From positions 13,747 to 77,746 of the forward strand of contig CAJTNL010000009.1 in the NCBI GenBank assembly GCA_910577755.1: a stretch of DNA of 64,000 nt, in the 5' to 3' direction. The number at the start of each line of letters is the position of its first letter. Within the stretch, counting starts at the first letter, position 1. Position numbers and translations under genes: made by a program. The stretch is from an uncultured Eubacteriales bacterium (lineage in GTDB: Bacteria > Bacillota > Clostridia > Oscillospirales > Acutalibacteraceae). The notes below the pieces were generated by a model that was given only the letters and a program-made list of their open reading frames with translations, had not been told where the DNA came from and did no database searches. Below, piece by piece: positions 26,592-34,833 of this stretch.

Positions 26592-27656
26592 ATGTCTTAC
26601 ACACTGAATAATAAAATCAAAGATTTAAAACCATATGATCCGATTCAAGGAGACTATAAAATTCGTTTGGATGCCAACGAATCTTTTTTGGCCATTCCAA
26701 AGGAGATTTTGGAGCAGTTTCATAATGCTGTAGTTCAAACAGCATTTAACCGTTATCCTGATCCTTATGCGTATAATACTATTTCAGCTTTTGCACGTTA
26801 TTACGGTGTGAAAAATAGTTTGGTAACGGCGGGAAACGGATCTGATGAATTGATTTCCGTACTGATGTCTGCTTTTTTAATGAAAGGAGACCGCGTAATT
26901 ACCTTCTCTCATGATTTTTCCATGTATCGTTTCTATACTACTATTATAGAAGCGGAGTGTATTGAAATTCCGAAAAATCAAGATCTAACGATTGACGTTG
27001 ACAATGTGATTAAAACCGCAAACAAAATCGGGGCGAAAATGATTATCTTTTCCAATCCCTGCAATCCTACTTCTTTAGGATTATGCAAAGAGTCCGTGCG
27101 TCGTCTGATTTCATCTGTCGATGCTTTGGTGATACTGGATGAAGCCTATATGGATTTTTGGGATCAGTCTTTACTGAATGAGGTTGAGCAATACGATAAC
27201 TTGATTATTTTACGGACTTGCTCAAAAGCCTTTGGTATGGCGGCAGTACGTCTTGGGTTTGCTGTAGCAAATCAAACTCTTACCAGCATTGTACGTGCTG
27301 TTAAAGCTCCGTATAATGTTAATACAGTTACACAGGCATTTGGAGCTACTGTGTTAGCGCAAAAGGAGATGCTTGATAAAGGCGTTGCACAGTTGGTTGA
27401 ATCCAGAAAAGCGCTATTTGGTGGATTAAAGCAATTGGAGTTGGAGTATCCTAAAAGTTTGTTTTTATTTAATAGTTGTACCAATTTTGTTTTTATTCGT
27501 ACATTGTATGCGAAAGAAATTTATGAATATATGCTGGAAAACAGTGTTGCAATTCGCTATATGGGCGAGTATTTACGGGTTACCGCAGGTACTGTAGAAG
27601 AAAATACCGAAGCAGTGCGGTTGTTTGCACAATTTTTATCTCAGAGGGGAGCGTAA
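26592..27656 (+). CDS. hisC: Histidinol-phosphate aminotransferase
   Basis: HisC transfers an amino group from glutamate to imidazole-acetol phosphate using pyridoxal phosphate. The 354-residue fold-I aminotransferase shows LDANES near the start, GNGSDELI, NPCNPT, DEAYMDF and the cofactor lysine in CSKAFGMAAVRLG. ATG 26592 follows AAAGGTG with proper spacing; the GTG at 26583 is part of that site. Confidence 0.95.
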   Translation: MSYTLNNKIKDLKPYDPIQGDYKIRLDANESFLAIPKEILEQFHNAVVQTAFNRYPDPYAYNTISAFARYYGVKNSLVTAGNGSDELISVLMSAFLMKGDRVITFSHDFSMYRFYTTIIEAECIEIPKNQDLTIDVDNVIKTANKIGAKMIIFSNPCNPTSLGLCKESVRRLISSVDALVILDEAYMDFWDQSLLNEVEQYDNLIILRTCSKAFGMAAVRLGFAVANQTLTSIVRAVKAPYNVNTVTQAFGATVLAQKEMLDKGVAQLVESRKALFGGLKQLELEYPKSLFLFNSCTNFVFIRTLYAKEIYEYMLENSVAIRYMGEYLRVTAGTVEENTEAVRLFAQFLSQRGA

Positions 27657-27660
27657 TAAT

Positions 27661-28236
27661 ATGAGAATTTCTACGCAAATGAGAACTACCAAAGAGACCG
27701 ATATTGCGCTTACACTGTGTGTTGATGGTGGAGAAGTTCAAATAGATACCGGTATTGGTTTTTTTGATCATATGTTAACCGCCTTTGCAGTACATGGTGG
27801 TTTTGGTTTACAGTTAGCAGTAAAGGGTGATTTGCATGTTGATTGTCATCACACGATTGAAGATACAGGTATTGTACTGGGAAAGGCCTTTGATGATGCT
27901 TTAAAAGATAAAGGCGGTATTGCACGTTTCGGTCATTTTTATGTACCGATGGATGAGGCGCTGGCATTTTGTACATTGGACATCAGCGGCAGACCGTTTT
28001 TGGTATTTAATGCAGAATTTTCAGAAGAAAAAGTTGGCGACTACGATAGCTGTATGACAGAGGAGTTTTTGCGGGCATTTGCCATACATGCAGGTATTAC
28101 CTTACATATAGCATTAGAATATGGAAAAAACACACATCACTGTATAGAAGCAATTTATAAAGCAGTTGCCCATGCTATGAAAATGGCATGTAAACCAACC
28201 GATGGTAAAGTCTTGTCCACAAAAGGCGTACTGTAG
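27661..28236 (+). CDS. hisB: Imidazoleglycerol-phosphate dehydratase
   Basis: HisB dehydrates imidazoleglycerol phosphate to imidazole-acetol phosphate with two Mn ions. The 191-residue protein is the stand-alone dehydratase without a phosphatase domain and carries the metal motifs FDHM, DCHHTIED and HHCIEA. ATG 27661 is four bases after the hisC stop, behind GAGGGGA. Directly downstream, where hisH is usually found, hisA follows after 18 bases. Confidence 0.97.
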   Translation: MRISTQMRTTKETDIALTLCVDGGEVQIDTGIGFFDHMLTAFAVHGGFGLQLAVKGDLHVDCHHTIEDTGIVLGKAFDDALKDKGGIARFGHFYVPMDEALAFCTLDISGRPFLVFNAEFSEEKVGDYDSCMTEEFLRAFAIHAGITLHIALEYGKNTHHCIEAIYKAVAHAMKMACKPTDGKVLSTKGVL

Positions 28237-28254
28237 CAGAATAGGAGTAAAAAT

Positions 28255-28980
28255 ATGATTATTTTTCCGGCAATAGATATAAAAGATGGTACTTGCGTTC
28301 GTTTAATAAAAGGAGATTATACTACTGCCCATAAGGTGGCGGAGGACGCAGTAGAAACCGCAAAATCCTTTCAAAGTGCAGGCGTTGATTGGATTCATAT
28401 GGTAGATCTAGATGGGGCTAAGGATGCAAAGCCTATGAATAGCCGCTTGGTTTTCGACGTACTTGCTAATACCGATTTAAAAGTAGAAATTGGCGGTGGT
28501 ATACGTAATATGGAAACTATTTCCTTCTATATAGAACGAGGTGTTTCACGTATTATTTTAGGTTCTGTTGCATTACGTAACCCACAATTAGTCAAAGAAG
28601 CAGTGGGGCAATATGGGGATAAAATTGCCGTTGGCATTGATGCATTAAATGGAAAGGTAGCTGCAGAAGGTTGGATTGAACAGTCAGAGGTAGATTATAT
28701 TACTCTTGCTAAAGAAATGGAGTCGGTAGGGGTAAAAACTATTATTTTTACAGATATTTCCCGGGACGGAACATTAACAGGTCCGAATTTTGAGATGTTG
28801 GATGCTTTAAACCGTGCGGTTTCTTGTGATATTATTGCCAGCGGCGGCGTTAGTAACTTAAAAGATATTTATGATTTAAAGGCTCTTGCATTGTACGGAG
28901 CGATTTGTGGTAAAGCAATTTATACGGGAGATTTGAGTCTGTCTCAAGCTGTATCTGCTGCAAAAGGGGAGCGTATATGA
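28255..28980 (+). CDS. hisA: ProFAR isomerase
   Basis: HisA isomerises the aminoaldose ProFAR to the aminoketose PRFAR. The 241-residue TIM barrel shows FPAIDIKDGTCVRL with the first catalytic aspartate (D8) and FTDISRDGTLTGPN with the second. The start motif separates it from the related HisF, which begins KRIIPCLDV and is not encoded nearby. It overlaps hisI by ATGA, so no hisF lies between them as it often does. Confidence 0.96.
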   Translation: MIIFPAIDIKDGTCVRLIKGDYTTAHKVAEDAVETAKSFQSAGVDWIHMVDLDGAKDAKPMNSRLVFDVLANTDLKVEIGGGIRNMETISFYIERGVSRIILGSVALRNPQLVKEAVGQYGDKIAVGIDALNGKVAAEGWIEQSEVDYITLAKEMESVGVKTIIFTDISRDGTLTGPNFEMLDALNRAVSCDIIASGGVSNLKDIYDLKALALYGAICGKAIYTGDLSLSQAVSAAKGERI

Positions 28981-29339
28981 AGCGAATTGTGACGATTAAC
29001 GGAAACACTGTTACCACAGAGGTATTGGATTCTTTTTTTCAGAAAGGAGCGTTAGTACCGGCAATTGTGCAGGAAAAAGACAGCAAGGATGTTTTAATGT
29101 TGGCTTATATGAATCGAGAGTCGTTGCAAAAAACGATTGAAACCGGTTATACATGGTTTTACAGTCGTTCCCGTAAGGAGCTTTGGAATAAAGGAGCAAC
29201 ATCAGGACATTTGCAAAAAGTTATCGGTATATATGGCGACTGTGATGATGATACTTTACTGGTGATGGTAGAGCAAACGGGTGCAGCTTGTCACACAGGT
29301 TCTCATACTTGTTTTTTTCATGAAATATGGAAAGCGTAG
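28977..29339 (+). CDS. hisI: Phosphoribosyl-AMP cyclohydrolase
   Basis: HisI opens the purine ring of PR-AMP using zinc and magnesium. The 120-residue stand-alone enzyme shows MLAYMNRESL, GDCDDDTLL and the zinc cysteines in ACHTGSHTCF. It overlaps hisA by 4 bases and is separate from hisE, unlike the fused HisIE of enterobacteria. Confidence 0.96.
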   Translation: MKRIVTINGNTVTTEVLDSFFQKGALVPAIVQEKDSKDVLMLAYMNRESLQKTIETGYTWFYSRSRKELWNKGATSGHLQKVIGIYGDCDDDTLLVMVEQTGAACHTGSHTCFFHEIWKA

Positions 29340-29372
29340 CAGGTTGTTTTTTAATAGGGGAGAGGTGTATTT

Positions 29373-29702
29373 ATGAGTAGTGATTTAATGAACGAATTGT
29401 ATCATACTGTTATTGACAGGAGAGCACAAAAGGAAGAGGGCTCTTATACCAACTATCTATTAGATAAAGGGTTGGATAAAATTTTAAAAAAGTGCGGCGA
29501 AGAATGTAGTGAGGTGATTATCGCTGCAAAAAACGATGACCAAAATGAGTTGGTTATGGAGATTTCTGATTTATTGTATCATATAACGGTTTTAATGGTA
29601 CATCAAGGTGTTACAGTAGAAAAAATACATACAGAAATGGAAAAACGCAGTTTAAAGTCCAATAACTTAAAGCAATTCCATTCAGTAGATAAAAACAGTT
29701 GA
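29373..29702 (+). CDS. hisE: Phosphoribosyl-ATP pyrophosphatase
   Basis: HisE cleaves pyrophosphate from phosphoribosyl-ATP. The 109-residue all-helical MazG-like protein shows the acidic metal motifs KKCGEECSEVIIAAK and ELVMEISDLLYH. GGGGAGAGG precedes the ATG. It is the last gene of the histidine operon and is followed by a strong hairpin. Confidence 0.95.
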   Translation: MSSDLMNELYHTVIDRRAQKEEGSYTNYLLDKGLDKILKKCGEECSEVIIAAKNDDQNELVMEISDLLYHITVLMVHQGVTVEKIHTEMEKRSLKSNNLKQFHSVDKNS

Positions 29703-29709
29703 TTTATAA

Positions 29710-29751
29710 AATGAGAACACATGAATGTTTTTGCATTCATGTGTTCTCATT
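29710..29751. terminator. Bidirectional terminator between hisE and the pseudouridine synthase gene
   Basis: An 18-bp perfect inverted repeat (29710-29727 and 29734-29751) with a 6-nt loop lies between convergent genes. The T run is modest on both sides. Confidence 0.75.
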
Positions 29752-29774
29752 ATGTCTTTATTTGCAGATATTGT

Positions 29775-30740
29775 TTAAGGAAATTGGAGGAAATCCTTTA
29801 AGAACCAAATGTCTTTTATGGTAAATTCCTGATGGTTTAAATACTCTAATATACCGGCGGGGGTTTGAAAAGAAAACCGCAGTTTATAAGAGTATAGTGC
29901 TTGAAAAGGATATCTATTGGTTTTATTGAGTTGGTTAGTACCATATTTACCATCACCTGCAAGAGGATGACCGATGGACGCCATATGGGCACGGATTTGA
30001 TGCGTTCTGCCAGTTAGCAGTTTAATTTTTAGCAAACTGTAATTTTGTTTTTCTTCTATGACCTGATAATGGGTTAAAATACTCTTAGTATATGCATTGG
30101 ATTTTTTAGAAATGTAAACGCGTTTTTGGCTTTCGTTTTTTTCTAAATATCCTTTCAGCGTATCTTGTATTTTAGGCATTTTGCCGTGTACCACACAAAG
30201 GTAATATTTATCTAATTCACGTTTTTTCACTTTTTCGTTCAGAATACGCAGCGTGTCCGCATTTTTAGCAGCCATAACAATACCTCCGGTGTTGCGGTCA
30301 ATACGGTTAATCAGCGCTGGTGCAAATGACAGTTCATTTGACGGTTTATATTCGCCTTTGTTATACAGATAGTGTTGAATACGTGCAATTAGAGAATCAA
30401 AATGGCAGTTTTCATCAGGATGTACTATTAAACCGGGTTTTTTGTCTAATAGTATTAGGTTTTCGTCCTCATATACAATATTCAGTTTGACAGGTGCTTT
30501 CAAAAAATCATAAGTCTGCTCTGCATCTGTGAAAAAATCATCTTTTAAATATAGGGTGAGTATATCACCAATTTGTAGATGTGTGGAATTTTCACATCGT
30601 TTTCCATTGCATTTAATATCTTTTTTTCGTATGCTTTTATATAACATGGACTTTGGCAGATTGGGAAAAGATTTTATTAAGAATTTATCTAAACGTTGTC
30701 CGGCATCATTAGTACCGATTGTTATTGTTTTCAAATTCAT
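29775..30740 (-). CDS. RluC/RluD-family 23S rRNA pseudouridine synthase
   Basis: The 321-residue enzyme has an N-terminal S4 RNA-binding domain (about 10-70) and an RluC/D catalytic domain with the nucleophilic aspartate in INRIDRNTGG and LLTGRTHQIRAHMASIGHPLAGD. Family members convert uridines in helices of 23S rRNA; the site here is not predictable. ATG 30740 has no Shine-Dalgarno sequence. A strong promoter ends only 11 bases upstream of it, so the mRNA probably starts at or within a few bases of the start codon. Two GTG codons directly upstream (30746, 30743) are alternative starts. Confidence 0.9.
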   Translation of the reverse strand: MNLKTITIGTNDAGQRLDKFLIKSFPNLPKSMLYKSIRKKDIKCNGKRCENSTHLQIGDILTLYLKDDFFTDAEQTYDFLKAPVKLNIVYEDENLILLDKKPGLIVHPDENCHFDSLIARIQHYLYNKGEYKPSNELSFAPALINRIDRNTGGIVMAAKNADTLRILNEKVKKRELDKYYLCVVHGKMPKIQDTLKGYLEKNESQKRVYISKKSNAYTKSILTHYQVIEEKQNYSLLKIKLLTGRTHQIRAHMASIGHPLAGDGKYGTNQLNKTNRYPFQALYSYKLRFSFQTPAGILEYLNHQEFTIKDIWFLKDFLQFP

Positions 30741-30751
30741 CACCACGAAAG

Positions 30752-30780
30752 ATTATACTTTGTATATATGTTGGTTTCAA
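30752..30780 (-). promoter_or_regulatory. Sigma-A promoter abutting the pseudouridine synthase start codon
   Basis: On the minus strand TTGAAA (30780-30775), a 17-bp spacer and TATAAT (30757-30752) form a near-consensus promoter. Transcription would start around 30746-30744, giving a leader of about 3-6 bases or none. Confidence 0.8.
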
Positions 30781-30878
30781 GTTATTTGCATAGGATAAGC
30801 AGATACAATTTAGAAATATCAGTTTTCATATGAATGATAGGGTTTAATGTTATGACACAGAGAAAGGAGCGGTTATCT

Positions 30879-31718
30879 TTGTCGAAGCAGTCTAAAGAAG
30901 AACTAGTTGATAAAACTGTAGAAAAGCAAAAGAAAGAAGAAAATCGTTCCATACATAAAGGCCATAGGGAACGGGTAAAACAGAAATTTTTAAAGCATTC
31001 GCTAGACGTGTTTGACGAACATCAAATTTTGGAGATGCTTTTGTTTTACGGATTACCGAGAGCAGATACGAATCCCATCGCACATGAATTACTCAATCGT
31101 TTTGGATCTATCATAGATGTTTGCGATGCACCGTTAGAAGAACTGATAAAGATAAAGGGGATCACACAAAATGTTGCGGTTCTATTAAAATTTATTCCTC
31201 AATTTAGTCGTTACTATGCTAATCGCCAAGCAGAGACACAAAGTCGTGTTTATGATACAGAGTCTGCTTACAATTTAATCAAGCCGCAATTTATTGGTAA
31301 GAAAGATGAAAATGTAGTACTAATTTTGTTAGATAGCAAAGGGCGCGTGTTGTATTGCGATGTAATTTCAGAGGGAAACATTAATACAGTGCCGCTGTAT
31401 ATACGTAAGATTATTACATTGGCATCTGCGTATAATGCAGCCGGGGCTATTATTGCTCATAATCATCCCAGTGGATCTGTAATGCCATCTCCAGGCGATA
31501 TTGCAGCCACCAAAAAATTATTTGCAGCCTTTGAAACGATCGATGTATCATTACACGATCACATTATTTATGCATATCCTGATACATTCTCAATGAAAGA
31601 CAGTGGTTTATTGGAGCACATTTTACCGGAACAATATAGTGAAATTCAAACAAATTTTTCATACAATGAGCAAGAGATACATCAGAACGAGCAGAATCAT
31701 ATTGAAGAAATCAGTTAG
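30879..31718 (+). CDS. radC: RadC/MPN-domain protein
   Basis: The 279-residue protein has a charged N-terminus, a helix-hairpin-helix part (DEHQILEMLLFYGLPRADTNP, then FGSIIDV and IKGI) and a JAB/MPN metalloprotease-like domain with HNHPSGSVMPSPGD, the zinc motif. RadC is widespread but its biochemical role is not settled; a DNA repair role in the original E. coli work was later withdrawn. TTG 30879 is chosen because AAAGGAG (30863-30869) precedes it at 9 bases; ATG 30834 and ATG 30852 lack a ribosome site. Confidence 0.9.
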   Translation: MSKQSKEELVDKTVEKQKKEENRSIHKGHRERVKQKFLKHSLDVFDEHQILEMLLFYGLPRADTNPIAHELLNRFGSIIDVCDAPLEELIKIKGITQNVAVLLKFIPQFSRYYANRQAETQSRVYDTESAYNLIKPQFIGKKDENVVLILLDSKGRVLYCDVISEGNINTVPLYIRKIITLASAYNAAGAIIAHNHPSGSVMPSPGDIAATKKLFAAFETIDVSLHDHIIYAYPDTFSMKDSGLLEHILPEQYSEIQTNFSYNEQEIHQNEQNHIEEIS

Positions 31719-31772
31719 TTAGTATTGTTAGCTGGTGCACAATAACATCTAAAAGTAATATAAAAATATATG

Positions 31773-31806
31773 AAAAAAGGCTTCTAATAAACGGAAGCCT
31801 TTTTAT
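31773..31806. terminator. Bidirectional terminator between radC and ppa
   Basis: The arms 31773-31784 and 31794-31804 form an A-T-flanked hairpin (core AGGCTTC) with T runs on both strands, between convergent genes. Confidence 0.88.
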
Positions 31807-31822
31807 TTTGATTACAGAATAA

Positions 31823-32353
31823 TTATTTTCCGAATTTTTGATTGTAAGTTGTTATACAGTTTGAAATAATTTCAACTGCTGCATCTCTTCCATTCACTTC
31901 TTCAATTGCCGTGACTTTATGCTCAAGTTCTTTATATACAGAAAAAAAGTGAGACATTTCATCAAAAATATGTTTAGGTAATTCGCTAATATCCTTATAG
32001 GTGTTATACATAGGGTCGTTAAATGGAATTGCAATAATTTTTTCATCTTTTTCACCGTTATCTATCATACGAATCACACCGATTGGGTAACAACGTACCA
32101 AAGCAAGCGGTACAATTTGCTCGGAGCAAAGAACCAAAACATCAAGGGGGTCACCGTCATCGGCATAGGTGCGTGGAATAAAACCGTAACTTGCAGGGTA
32201 ATGCGTTGATGTATAAAGAATGCGATCCAACTTTAAAAATCCGGTTTCTTTATCTAGTTCATATTTGGTTTTTCCGCCTTTAGTAATTTCAATTACTGCT
32301 TCAAAATCATCTGTTTTTACTCTTTCAGGTGAAAGATCGTGCCATATATTCAT
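31823..32353 (-). CDS. ppa: Inorganic pyrophosphatase, family I
   Basis: Ppa hydrolyses pyrophosphate to drive biosynthetic reactions. The 176-residue protein shows the family I features: EITKGGKTKYELDKETG near the start, YPASYGFIPRTYADDGDPLDVLVL with the metal-binding aspartates, and KDEKIIAIPF. ATG 32353 follows GGAGG at 32366-32370 with a spacer of about 12 bases. It reads toward radC and shares its terminator. Confidence 0.95.
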   Translation of the reverse strand: MNIWHDLSPERVKTDDFEAVIEITKGGKTKYELDKETGFLKLDRILYTSTHYPASYGFIPRTYADDGDPLDVLVLCSEQIVPLALVRCYPIGVIRMIDNGEKDEKIIAIPFNDPMYNTYKDISELPKHIFDEMSHFFSVYKELEHKVTAIEEVNGRDAAVEIISNCITTYNQKFGK

Positions 32354-32510
32354 GATAAAAAATGCCTCCAAAAGTTTGTGTTCATATTTTATTACTGCCC
32401 AATTCTACCATATTTTTATGCAAACATCAACTATTATTGAAATCTTGTTAATTTTCTGGTCACTTTTGCTGTTTCTTTGCATATTAATTACACACGGAGG
32501 TGTATCTTTT

Positions 32511-32804
32511 ATGAAATGCAGTATTGCTGATATGAAAAATAAAGAAGTTATCAATTTACAGGATGGTACACGCTTAGGATTTGTAGGAGATGTAGAATTT
32601 GATACGGAAACCGCTAAATTAGTTGCTATCATTATTTATGGCAGAAGCAGATTATTCGGATTGCTTGGCAGAACCGATGATATTACAGTCCTATGGGAGA
32701 GTATAGATGTTATAGGCGAAGAAACCATTTTGGTAAACCATATGGTTTATGCTGCACCGCCAAGACGAAGACAAAGCCTATGGAATCAATTTTTTGGAAT
32801 ATGA
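32511..32804 (+). CDS. YlmC/YmxH-family PRC-barrel sporulation protein
   Basis: The 97-residue protein has the PRC-barrel fold with the YlmC/YmxH signature: KNKEVINLQDGTRLGFVGDVEFD and the RSRLFGLLGRTDDITVLWESI segment. The function of these small proteins is unknown; the family is tied to sporulation and occurs mainly in endospore formers. GGAGG (32496-32500) lies 10 bases before ATG 32511. It is transcribed away from ppa and lies ahead of rpsB. Confidence 0.88.
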   Translation: MKCSIADMKNKEVINLQDGTRLGFVGDVEFDTETAKLVAIIIYGRSRLFGLLGRTDDITVLWESIDVIGEETILVNHMVYAAPPRRRQSLWNQFFGI

Positions 32805-32831
32805 GAAATAATTAAAAACCTAAAAATTTAC

Positions 32832-32860
32832 TTGCAATTCTATATTTTTCATGATATAAT
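32832..32860 (+). promoter_or_regulatory. Strong sigma-A promoter of rpsB
   Basis: TTGCAA (32832-32837), a 17-bp spacer and TATAAT (32855-32860) with an upstream TG (extended -10). Transcription would start near 32867, leaving a leader of about 100 bases. Confidence 0.85.
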
Positions 32861-32881
32861 AATGCGGTTCAATAAAACACA

Positions 32882-32959
32882 CGCTATGGTATGACAGCTG
32901 GTGCCTGCATCATGTAGGTGAATCTGGATGAAGCTGTAGCGGAGGTATAACCAAGGAGG
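32882..32959 (+). promoter_or_regulatory. Structured rpsB leader RNA (candidate S2 autoregulatory element)
   Basis: CGCT (32882-32885) pairs with AGCG (32938-32941). After an 8-base bulge on the 5' side only, ACAGCT (32894-32899) pairs with AGCTGT (32932-32937). An inner hairpin pairs CCTGC (32904-32908) with GTAGG (32914-32918). Bulge bases TGGT (32887-32890) can also pair with ACCA (32950-32953), which abuts the AAGGAGG ribosome site. Folding over the start region suggests feedback by protein S2, which is inference. Confidence 0.5.
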
Positions 32960-32967
32960 ATTTTAAT

Positions 32968-33708
32968 ATGGCAGTAGTATCAATGAAGCAACTTTTGGAG
33001 GCAGGTGTACATTTTGGGCACCAAACCAGAAGGTGGAATCCTAAAATGGCTCGCTACATTTTTACAGAGCGCAACGGTATTTATATTATTGATTTGCAAA
33101 AAACAGTTAAAAAGTTAGAAGAGGCTTACAATTTTGTACGCAATATTTCTGTTGAAGGTAAGCCAGTATTGTTTGTTGGTACAAAAAAACAAGCGCAGGA
33201 TTCAGTAAAAGAAGAGGCAGAGCGTGCAGGCGCTTATTTTGTAAATGCAAGATGGTTGGGCGGCATGATGACAAACTTTAGCACAATTCGCCGCAGAGTA
33301 AGTCGTTTACAGCAGCTGAAAGCTATGGAGACCGACGGTACTTTTGAATTACTTCCTAAAAAAGAAGTAATTAAGCTACGTCTTGAAATTGAAAAATTAG
33401 AGAAATTCTTAGGTGGAATTAAAGATATGAAGCAATTGCCTGGTGCATTGTTCATCGTTGACCCACGTAAAGAGAGAATTGCCGTTGCAGAAGCAAAAAA
33501 ATTAGGTATTCCGATTGTGGCTATTGTAGATACCAACTGTGATCCGGATGAAATTGATTATGTGATTCCAGGTAATGATGATGCAATCCGGGCTGTAAAA
33601 CTGATTTCTGCGACTATGGCAAATGCAATTATTGAAGGCCAAGAGGGTCAAATGGGAGCAGCCGCTGCAGAGCAGAGCACAGAAGAACAGCAGGAAGCTG
33701 CTAAATAA
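32968..33708 (+). CDS. rpsB: 30S ribosomal protein S2
   Basis: S2 is assembled late into the small subunit. The 246-residue protein shows the S2 signature MKQLLEAGVHFGHQTRRWNPKM at the start and PGNDDAIRAVKLISATMANAI near the end, followed by an acidic, Ala/Glu-rich tail. AAGGAGG sits at good spacing. A strong promoter and structured leader precede it, and a hairpin terminator separates it from tsf. Confidence 0.98.
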   Translation: MAVVSMKQLLEAGVHFGHQTRRWNPKMARYIFTERNGIYIIDLQKTVKKLEEAYNFVRNISVEGKPVLFVGTKKQAQDSVKEEAERAGAYFVNARWLGGMMTNFSTIRRRVSRLQQLKAMETDGTFELLPKKEVIKLRLEIEKLEKFLGGIKDMKQLPGALFIVDPRKERIAVAEAKKLGIPIVAIVDTNCDPDEIDYVIPGNDDAIRAVKLISATMANAIIEGQEGQMGAAAAEQSTEEQQEAAK

Positions 33709-33720
33709 ATTGCAGATGCC

Positions 33721-33752
33721 AAATATCCGTCTTATGCGACGGATATTTTTTG
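33721..33752 (+). terminator. Terminator or attenuator between rpsB and tsf
   Basis: AAATATCCGTC (33721-33731) pairs perfectly with GACGGATATTT (33738-33748) around a 6-nt loop, followed by Ts. As tsf has no clear promoter, this may let only part of the transcripts through. Confidence 0.8.
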
Positions 33753-33812
33753 AATAAAATTTAGTACAACCTATCTATATAAGAATGATGAAATAAATCG
33801 GGGGTAATGAAA

Positions 33813-34727
33813 ATGGCTTTTACAGCAAAAGATGTTGCACAATTACGTGAAAAAACAGGTTGCGGTATGATGGACTGTAAGAAAGCTCTTACAGAATCAA
33901 ACGGAGATATGGATGCGGCTATTGACTTTTTAAGAGAAAAAGGGTTGGCTGCAGCGGCCAAAAAATCCGGACGTATTGCTGCCGAAGGTATTGCATATGC
34001 AGCTGCAAATGAAGCCGGTAATGTAGGCGTTGTTATTGAAGTGAATGCTGAAACCGACTTTGTGGCCAAAAATGATGAATTTATCAACTTTGTCAAGACA
34101 TGTGCTCAGACCGTTATTGATCAAAATCCAGCTGATGTTGATGCTCTTTTAGCTTGTAAGGCTGCAGGTTTTGAACAAACAATTGCGGAAATACTGCAAG
34201 AAAAAATTCTGACAATTGGAGAGAATATTAAAGTGCGCCGTTTTGTTCGTAATGAAGGGGCTGTTATCACTTATATTCACGGTGGTGGACGTATAGGTGT
34301 TATGGTGAATTTTGATATCACTTCTGCAATTTCTGAAAAACCTGCATTTGTTGAGTATGCAAAAAATATTGCCATGCAGGTTGCTGCTATTGTGCCAAAC
34401 TATGTAGATGAATCTGAAGTTCCTGCTTCGGTAGTCGAGCATGAAAGGAAAATTCTAACAGAGCAGGTAGTGGATTCTGGTAAACCTGCAAATGTTGCAG
34501 AGAAAATTGTGGAGGGCAGATTGAAAAAATTCTTTAAGGAAATTTGTTTGGTAGATCAGCCTTATGTAAAAGACGGTGATTTGACTGTTCAGCAATATAC
34601 AGATGCGACTGCAAAAGAGTTAGGCGGCACTATTAAAATTAAAAGTTTTGTTCGCTTTGAAAAAGGCGAGGGTATTGAAAAACGTGAAGACAATTTTGCA
34701 GATGAAGTGGCTAATATGGTTAAATAA
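33813..34727 (+). CDS. tsf: Translation elongation factor Ts
   Basis: EF-Ts exchanges GDP for GTP on EF-Tu. The 304-residue protein has the N-terminal UBA domain (VAQLREKTGCGMMDCKKAL), the core with TDFVAKNDEF (about 78) and the dimerisation domain. ATG 33813 gives 8 bases to GGGGG (33800-33804); ATG 33807 is too close. It is paired with rpsB as usual. Confidence 0.98.
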   Translation: MAFTAKDVAQLREKTGCGMMDCKKALTESNGDMDAAIDFLREKGLAAAAKKSGRIAAEGIAYAAANEAGNVGVVIEVNAETDFVAKNDEFINFVKTCAQTVIDQNPADVDALLACKAAGFEQTIAEILQEKILTIGENIKVRRFVRNEGAVITYIHGGGRIGVMVNFDITSAISEKPAFVEYAKNIAMQVAAIVPNYVDESEVPASVVEHERKILTEQVVDSGKPANVAEKIVEGRLKKFFKEICLVDQPYVKDGDLTVQQYTDATAKELGGTIKIKSFVRFEKGEGIEKREDNFADEVANMVK

Positions 34728-34774
34728 CCAAATATATTTATTTTTATGTTTGCATAAGATTTTAAATAAATTGA

Positions 34775-34833
34775 ATACTGTATAAAAATATCCGGTTCTT
34801 TATAGTAAAGAACCGGATATTTTTATACAGTAT
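34775..34833. terminator. 28-bp perfect inverted repeat: shared terminator of tsf and murC
   Basis: The arms 34775-34802 and 34806-34833 are perfect reverse complements with a 3-nt loop. The right arm includes the last codons and stop of murC (stop at 34825-34823 on the minus strand). Internal A/T runs provide the T tract for both directions. Confidence 0.9.

Noticed and set aside
28255..28980. Could hisA actually be hisF?
   Set aside because: The start FPAIDIKDGTCVRL and the TDISRDGTLTGPN motif are HisA features; the HisF KRIIPCLDV start is absent.
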